NCBI GenBank assembly: GCA_900540375.1
Contig: UQFS01000019.1
Span: 3,779 to 67,778 of the forward strand
Source of the DNA: an uncultured Prevotella sp.
Lineage (GTDB): Bacteria > Bacteroidota > Bacteroidia > Bacteroidales > Bacteroidaceae
Reading direction: 5' to 3'
DNA length: 64,000 bases
Shown here piece after piece: positions 60,250-64,000 of the stretch. Below the pieces are notes generated by a model, which searched no databases, was not told where the DNA came from, and was given only the letters and a program-made list of their open reading frames with translations. Every line of letters starts with the position of its first letter. The first letter of the stretch is position 1. The position numbers were made by a program, and so were the translations under genes.

Positions 60250-62460
60250 ATGAACTTACCTGTTATCTTTTGGCTTATCCCTTTGGCCTCTGTCTGTGCC
60301 CTGATGATGGCATGGCTGTTCTTCCGTAACATGATGAAGGAAGACGAGGGCACGCCACGCATGAAGGAAATCGCCCTCTACATCCGTCGGGGTGCGATGG
60401 CCTATCTGCGACAGCAGTACCGGGTGGTGCTCATCGTGTTTATCGTGCTGGCCATCATCTTTGCCATCATGGCCTACGGCTTCAATGCCCAGAACCCATG
60501 GGTGCCGTTCGCCTTCCTCACGGGCGGTTTCTTCAGCGGTCTTGCCGGTTTCTTCGGCATGAAGACGGCCACCTACGCCAGTGGCCGTACGGCCAACGCG
60601 GCACGCGAAGGACTGCACAAAGGACTGAAGATCGCGTTTCGCTCCGGCGCTGTCATGGGGCTCGTCGTCGTGGGACTCGGCTTGCTTGACATCGCCGTCT
60701 GGTTTCTGATACTCCATGCTTTCTATAGCGACGTGGATCCACATACCGCTCTCATCACCATCACCACAACGATGCTCACCTTCGGTATGGGCGCTTCCAC
60801 ACAGGCACTCTTCGCCCGTGTCGGCGGCGGCATCTATACCAAGGCGGCTGATGTCGGCGCCGACCTTGTGGGAAAGGTGGAGGCTGACATCCCCGAAGAC
60901 GACCCGCGCAACCCGGCTACCATCGCCGATAACGTGGGCGATAACGTCGGCGACGTGGCCGGCATGGGCGCCGACCTCTATGAGAGCTATTGCGGCAGCA
61001 TCCTCTCCACGGCAGCCCTCGGCGCTACGGCCTTTGCCATGAGTGCCGGAGACATGCAGCTCAGAGCCGTCATCGCACCGATGCTCATCGCCGCCGTCGG
61101 TGTCTTCCTCAGCCTGCTCGGCATCTTCCTCGTGCGCACCAAGGACGGCGCGACGATGAAAGACCTGCTCCACGCCCTCGGAATGGGTACAAACACAAGT
61201 GCCATCCTCATCGCCTTGGCTACCTTCACCATTCTCTATTGGCTCCAAATCGACAACTGGATGGGCATAGGATTCTCAGTGGTCAGCGGTCTCGCCGCGG
61301 GAGTGATCATCGGACAGGCCACGGAATACTATACCTCGCAGAGCTATAAGCCGACACAACGCATCGCCGAGGCCAGCCAGACGGGTGCCGCCACGGTGAT
61401 CATCAAGGGCATCGGAACGGGGATGATCTCTACCTGCGTGCCCGTGCTCACCATCTCGGTGGCTATCATGTTGAGCTATCTCTGTGCCAACGGCCTTGAC
61501 CTGAGCATGAGCGCGGCCAGCATCAGCCACGGACTCTACGGCATCGGTATCGCCGCGGTGGGTATGCTCTCCACACTCGGCATCACGCTCGCCACAGATG
61601 CCTATGGTCCTATCGCCGACAACGCAGGCGGAAGCGCCGAGATGAGTGGTCTCGGCGAGGAGATACGTCACCGCACCGACGCACTCGACGCACTGGGCAA
61701 CACCACAGCCGCCACGGGTAAGGGCTTCGCCATCGGCTCAGCGGCCCTCACCGCACTGGCGTTGCTCGCCTCGTATGTCGAAGAGATCAAGCTGGCCATG
61801 AGCCGCGCCGTAGCCGACGGACGGCAGTTTCTCGATGCCGCCGGACAGGTCTTTGAGCCAGCCAAGGCGACAATGTCCGACTTCATGAACTTCTTCCAAG
61901 TGAACCTGATGAACCCGCGTGTCCTCGTCGGAGCCTTCCTCGGTGCCATGGCGGCCTTCCTCTTCTGTGGTCTGACCATGGGCGCTGTGGGACGCGCCGC
62001 CGTGAAGATGGTCAGTGAGGTGCGCCGACAGTTCCATGAGATCAAAGGCATCCTGGAGGGCAAAGCCACTCCGGACTACGGCCGATGCGTCGAGATCAGC
62101 ACGAAGTCGGCACAGCACGAGATGATCCTCCCGTCGCTGTTGGCTATCATCATTCCCATCGTGGTGGGTATGGTACTCGGCGTGGCGGGCGTCCTCGGCC
62201 TGCTCGTCGGTGGACTGGCCGCCGGCTTCACTCTCGCCGTGTTCATGGCAAACGCAGGCGGCGCCTGGGACAACGCCAAGAAGAGCGTCGAGGGAGGACG
62301 CTTCGGCGGTAAAGGATCGCCTTGCCACAAAGCTACGATTGTCGGCGACACCGTCGGCGATCCTTTTAAAGACACGTCAGGACCCTCACTCAACATCCTG
62401 ATCAAACTGATGTCGATGGTGAGCATTGTCATGGCCGGACTGACCGTGGCATGTATGTAA
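60250..62460 (+). CDS. hppA: Membrane pyrophosphatase, K+-dependent type
   Basis: A 736-residue inner-membrane ion pump driven by pyrophosphate, with about 16 helices. The family signature is near residue 201 (DVGADLVGKVE, then DDPRNPATIADNVGDNVGDV). The K+-dependence site reads GNTTAATGKGFAIGSAAL near residue 483, with Ala where K+-independent enzymes have Lys. Sodium, or dual sodium and proton, pumping is known for Bacteroidota members and is inferred here. ATG 60250 gives a first helix directly, and the upstream open frame to 60202 is not needed. Confidence 0.94.
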   Translation: MNLPVIFWLIPLASVCALMMAWLFFRNMMKEDEGTPRMKEIALYIRRGAMAYLRQQYRVVLIVFIVLAIIFAIMAYGFNAQNPWVPFAFLTGGFFSGLAGFFGMKTATYASGRTANAAREGLHKGLKIAFRSGAVMGLVVVGLGLLDIAVWFLILHAFYSDVDPHTALITITTTMLTFGMGASTQALFARVGGGIYTKAADVGADLVGKVEADIPEDDPRNPATIADNVGDNVGDVAGMGADLYESYCGSILSTAALGATAFAMSAGDMQLRAVIAPMLIAAVGVFLSLLGIFLVRTKDGATMKDLLHALGMGTNTSAILIALATFTILYWLQIDNWMGIGFSVVSGLAAGVIIGQATEYYTSQSYKPTQRIAEASQTGAATVIIKGIGTGMISTCVPVLTISVAIMLSYLCANGLDLSMSAASISHGLYGIGIAAVGMLSTLGITLATDAYGPIADNAGGSAEMSGLGEEIRHRTDALDALGNTTAATGKGFAIGSAALTALALLASYVEEIKLAMSRAVADGRQFLDAAGQVFEPAKATMSDFMNFFQVNLMNPRVLVGAFLGAMAAFLFCGLTMGAVGRAAVKMVSEVRRQFHEIKGILEGKATPDYGRCVEISTKSAQHEMILPSLLAIIIPIVVGMVLGVAGVLGLLVGGLAAGFTLAVFMANAGGAWDNAKKSVEGGRFGGKGSPCHKATIVGDTVGDPFKDTSGPSLNILIKLMSMVSIVMAGLTVACM

Positions 62461-62474
62461 AAGGCAAAAAGAAA

Positions 62475-62496
62475 GGCGCGGCAACAGTGCCGCGCC
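62475..62496. terminator. Terminator between hppA and the barrel gene
   Basis: A 9-bp GC stem, GGCGCGGCA with TGCCGCGCC and an ACAG loop, with T-rich DNA on both outer sides. It serves both convergent genes. Confidence 0.8.
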
Positions 62497-62519
62497 CGTA
62501 TTGTAGTTTTTTGATAAGT

Positions 62520-63215
62520 CTAAATCCTGTATCCCACACTGATCGTCCAGCACTTGATGCGCTCACCGCCGCCGGGAAGCTTACCATTGGACTGATAGAC
62601 CTTCGACAGCGGAATGCTGTAGCGAAGGTCCACGATGACGCGCTCATACTCCACAGCAACACTCACAGGCACACTCCACAGCACATTGCGCAGACCATTG
62701 CCCTTGGTATTTGTTTTCTCAATGTCTGTGGAGTAAGTGTAACTGCCGTTCTCGTTGACCTTGACTTCCTGGGACTCTGTATGCGTGCGGTTCCATAGTC
62801 CGATACCCGCCTGCAAGCCGGTACCCACAGAAAGCTTGTCCGTCGCATACCAACGCGCCATCACGGGGATCCTGAGATAGTCGATCGTGAAATAACTACG
62901 GCTGAAAACGCTGTAAGTCCCGACTTCCGGATGATCCAACACATTGTCTTTGTAGTTGCAGCCCTCGCGCGAGTAGTAGGCTCCCACGCTGACGGCAAAA
63001 GGTGCGCTGATACGGTATTCGAGATCAACGCCGGCCGTAGCTCCCGCCTTATACTTACTCTTCATCGTCCCCACATCATTGACAAGGCTCTCGTCGCTGA
63101 TGGTGGAGAGATTGAGACCGACATGCGGTATCACGGAAAACGTACCAGGATCTACTTGTGCCCAACCCATGGTAGACATGCCCAGCAGGGCGAATAGTAC
63201 TGCAATGTGTTTCAT
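62520..63215 (-). CDS. PorT-like outer-membrane beta-barrel protein
   Basis: A 231-residue protein with a signal peptide (MSTMGWAQ) and alternating strands typical of small outer-membrane barrels, ending WTISVGYRI. It resembles the PorT or OmpA-barrel-like group of Bacteroidota. No function can be assigned. It stands alone, convergent with hppA. Confidence 0.75.
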   Translation of the reverse strand: MKHIAVLFALLGMSTMGWAQVDPGTFSVIPHVGLNLSTISDESLVNDVGTMKSKYKAGATAGVDLEYRISAPFAVSVGAYYSREGCNYKDNVLDHPEVGTYSVFSRSYFTIDYLRIPVMARWYATDKLSVGTGLQAGIGLWNRTHTESQEVKVNENGSYTYSTDIEKTNTKGNGLRNVLWSVPVSVAVEYERVIVDLRYSIPLSKVYQSNGKLPGGGERIKCWTISVGYRI

Positions 63216-63448
63216 ATTCTTTTATATCAGGAACTGTTTCTTTCTCAGCAAGGGCTGATCCTCCTTATATATGTTAAGGAGTCTACCCACTTCAAAGTTA
63301 GCAATATTTTCTTTCTCCGCGCCCCTTCAGCACAAAAAATACGCCCTCTTCTCAAATTATTGCTCAAATATTTGGTAGACTCGCAAAGTTTTCGTAATTT
63401 TGCACACCGTAACACAGAGCTTCACACAGAGCCTCTCGCTACAAGCAT

Positions 63449-63526
63449 AGGGGCATAGCCCAGCTGGTTTAGAGCGCTGCAGTCACATTGCAGAGGTCAT
63501 GGGTTCGAGTCCCATTGTCCCTACCA
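63449..63526 (+). tRNA. tRNA-Val (CAC)
   Basis: A 78-base cloverleaf with encoded CCA. The acceptor stem AGGGGCA/TGTCCCT has one G-T pair. The D stem GCCC/GAGC has one C-A mismatch. The anticodon stem CTGCA/TGCAG holds the loop GTCACAT, so the anticodon is CAC (valine, GUG). The T arm ATGGG-TTCGAGT-CCCAT is standard. Confidence 0.9.
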
Positions 63527-63528
63527 AG

Positions 63529-63563
63529 CCGTCCATAGCATATCTTTGCTTTGGGCGGTTTTT
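63529..63563 (+). terminator. Terminator of the tRNA gene
   Basis: CCGTCC (63529-63534) pairs with GGGCGG (63553-63558), with an inner AGCA/TGCT, then TTTTT. It lies directly after the tRNA. Confidence 0.75.
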
Positions 63564-63872
63564 GTTTTATTTGCGCTGCCTGCCCCCTTGTCTCTTGCCC
63601 TTTGTTCCGTCTGCCTTCGCCCCTTGTTCCGCCCTTGTCCTTTTTGGAGTTCTGTTCGTCGCGATATATCGCGACGCTCCCCGCTCCTCCCCTTCTCCCC
63701 CTCCTTCCGCGCAGTTTTTCCGCAACATTTCCTTCTTCTTCCTGCACTTTGCCAGGAAAAAACCGTAACTTTGCATCTGCCATCCTCTCCCCGGCCCATG
63801 AGTCTCTTCTTCTCTCCCCCGGCTTTGCCGATGGTCTCGAAAGCAATCAACCAGCAAAACACGCTAAAGTAT
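63564..63872. other. Spacer before dnaB with a 20-bp palindrome
   Basis: About 310 bases rich in C and T on the plus strand. The perfect 20-bp palindrome CGTCGCGATATATCGCGACG lies at 63657-63676 and could bind a dimeric regulator. No gene is seen. Confidence 0.6.
63766..63773 (+). promoter_or_regulatory. -7 box of dnaB
   Basis: TAACTTTG, about 100 bases before the dnaB ATG. The upstream element is not clear. Confidence 0.5.
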
Positions 63873-64000
63873 ATGCCAGAACAAAAAAATACCGCGCCCC
63901 GTCGCAAAAAGGCTTCCACACCCATCGACCCCACCTACGGCCACTTGCAGCCGCAGGCCATCGACGTGGAGAAAGTGGTGCTCGGTGCCCTGATGATCGA
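63873..64000 (+). CDS. dnaB: Replicative DNA helicase DnaB, 5' part
   Basis: The first 42 codons of a gene cut off by the window end. After a basic leader (MPEQKNTAPRRKK) it reads YGHLQPQAIDVEKVVLGALM, the DnaB N-terminal domain signature (GxLQPQAxExExxVLGALM). The gene runs out of the window, so its length and helicase domain cannot be checked. Confidence 0.88.
   Translation, partial: MPEQKNTAPRRKKASTPIDPTYGHLQPQAIDVEKVVLGALMI

Overview
The window reads as a Bacteroidales chromosome, most likely a Prevotellaceae (Prevotella-like) bacterium. The sequence evidence is a SusC/SusD polysaccharide utilisation locus, a hybrid two-component regulator with two-component and AraC modules in one chain, type III glutamine synthetase, the LL-DAP aminotransferase route to lysine and peptidoglycan, and many promoters with the Bacteroidota TTTG-N19/21-TAnnTTTG signature. 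The species is inferred, not proven. No rRNA operon, insertion sequence, prophage, integrase or CRISPR array was seen.

Layout. 0.1-7.6 kb: nitrogen locus, with glnK-amt divergent from dapF-dapL, a Gcw_chp outer-membrane protein and glnN. 7.9-11.1 kb: tricorn-like protease. 11.2-15.2 kb: a leftward cluster of a MaoC/NodN protein, DUF4250, glmS and a GYF_2 membrane protein. 15.3-16.0 kb: PIN-domain toxin-antitoxin pair. 16.1-19.4 kb: HAD phosphatase and YfhO membrane protein. 19.5-20.7 kb: mtnN-luxS, which recycle S-adenosylhomocysteine and make DPD/AI-2. 21.5-25.5 kb: a hybrid two-component regulator with no polysaccharide locus beside it. 25.6-30.4 kb: trxA, tsaE, dnaE. 30.6-34.0 kb: psd-pssA (phosphatidylethanolamine synthesis), a truncated DUF486 gene, a Bcp peroxiredoxin, an unknown gene and an internally deleted nhaC. 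34.1-37.2 kb: a lipoprotein with a probable AUA start and an overlapping 744-aa secreted partner. 37.4-39.4 kb: rubrerythrin and alanine dehydrogenase. 39.4-42.1 kb: gene-poor DNA with a 28-codon membrane-peptide gene, a small repeat-rich lipoprotein and a possible 34-codon unit. 42.1-44.7 kb: MscS-type channel. 44.9-58.5 kb: leftward polysaccharide locus SusC-SusD-two surface lipoproteins-GH5-GH31. 58.8-64 kb: HAD phosphatase, membrane pyrophosphatase, beta-barrel protein, tRNA-Val(CAC) and the start of dnaB.

How the parts work together. The GH5 endo-glucanase, the GH31 enzyme with an inserted PA14-like module, the two surface lipoproteins and the SusC/D transporter form a complete bind-cut-import unit, probably for xyloglucan or a related beta-glucan. 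The locus has no regulator of its own. A 22-bp-spaced direct repeat upstream of susC is a candidate operator, and the orphan hybrid sensor 30 kb away is a candidate regulator.

Most unusual content. A roughly 390-bp intergenic element occurs three times (near 21.0, 40.1 and 59.8 kb, once inverted). It carries a shared 20-bp box at one end, a cluster of inverted TTTCTGA heptamers and a shared box at the other end. Other items worth attention are the 28-aa single-pass peptide gene with a Shine-Dalgarno-like sequence and a long structured downstream region, the AUA-start lipoprotein, and the decayed genes clustered at 32-34 kb.
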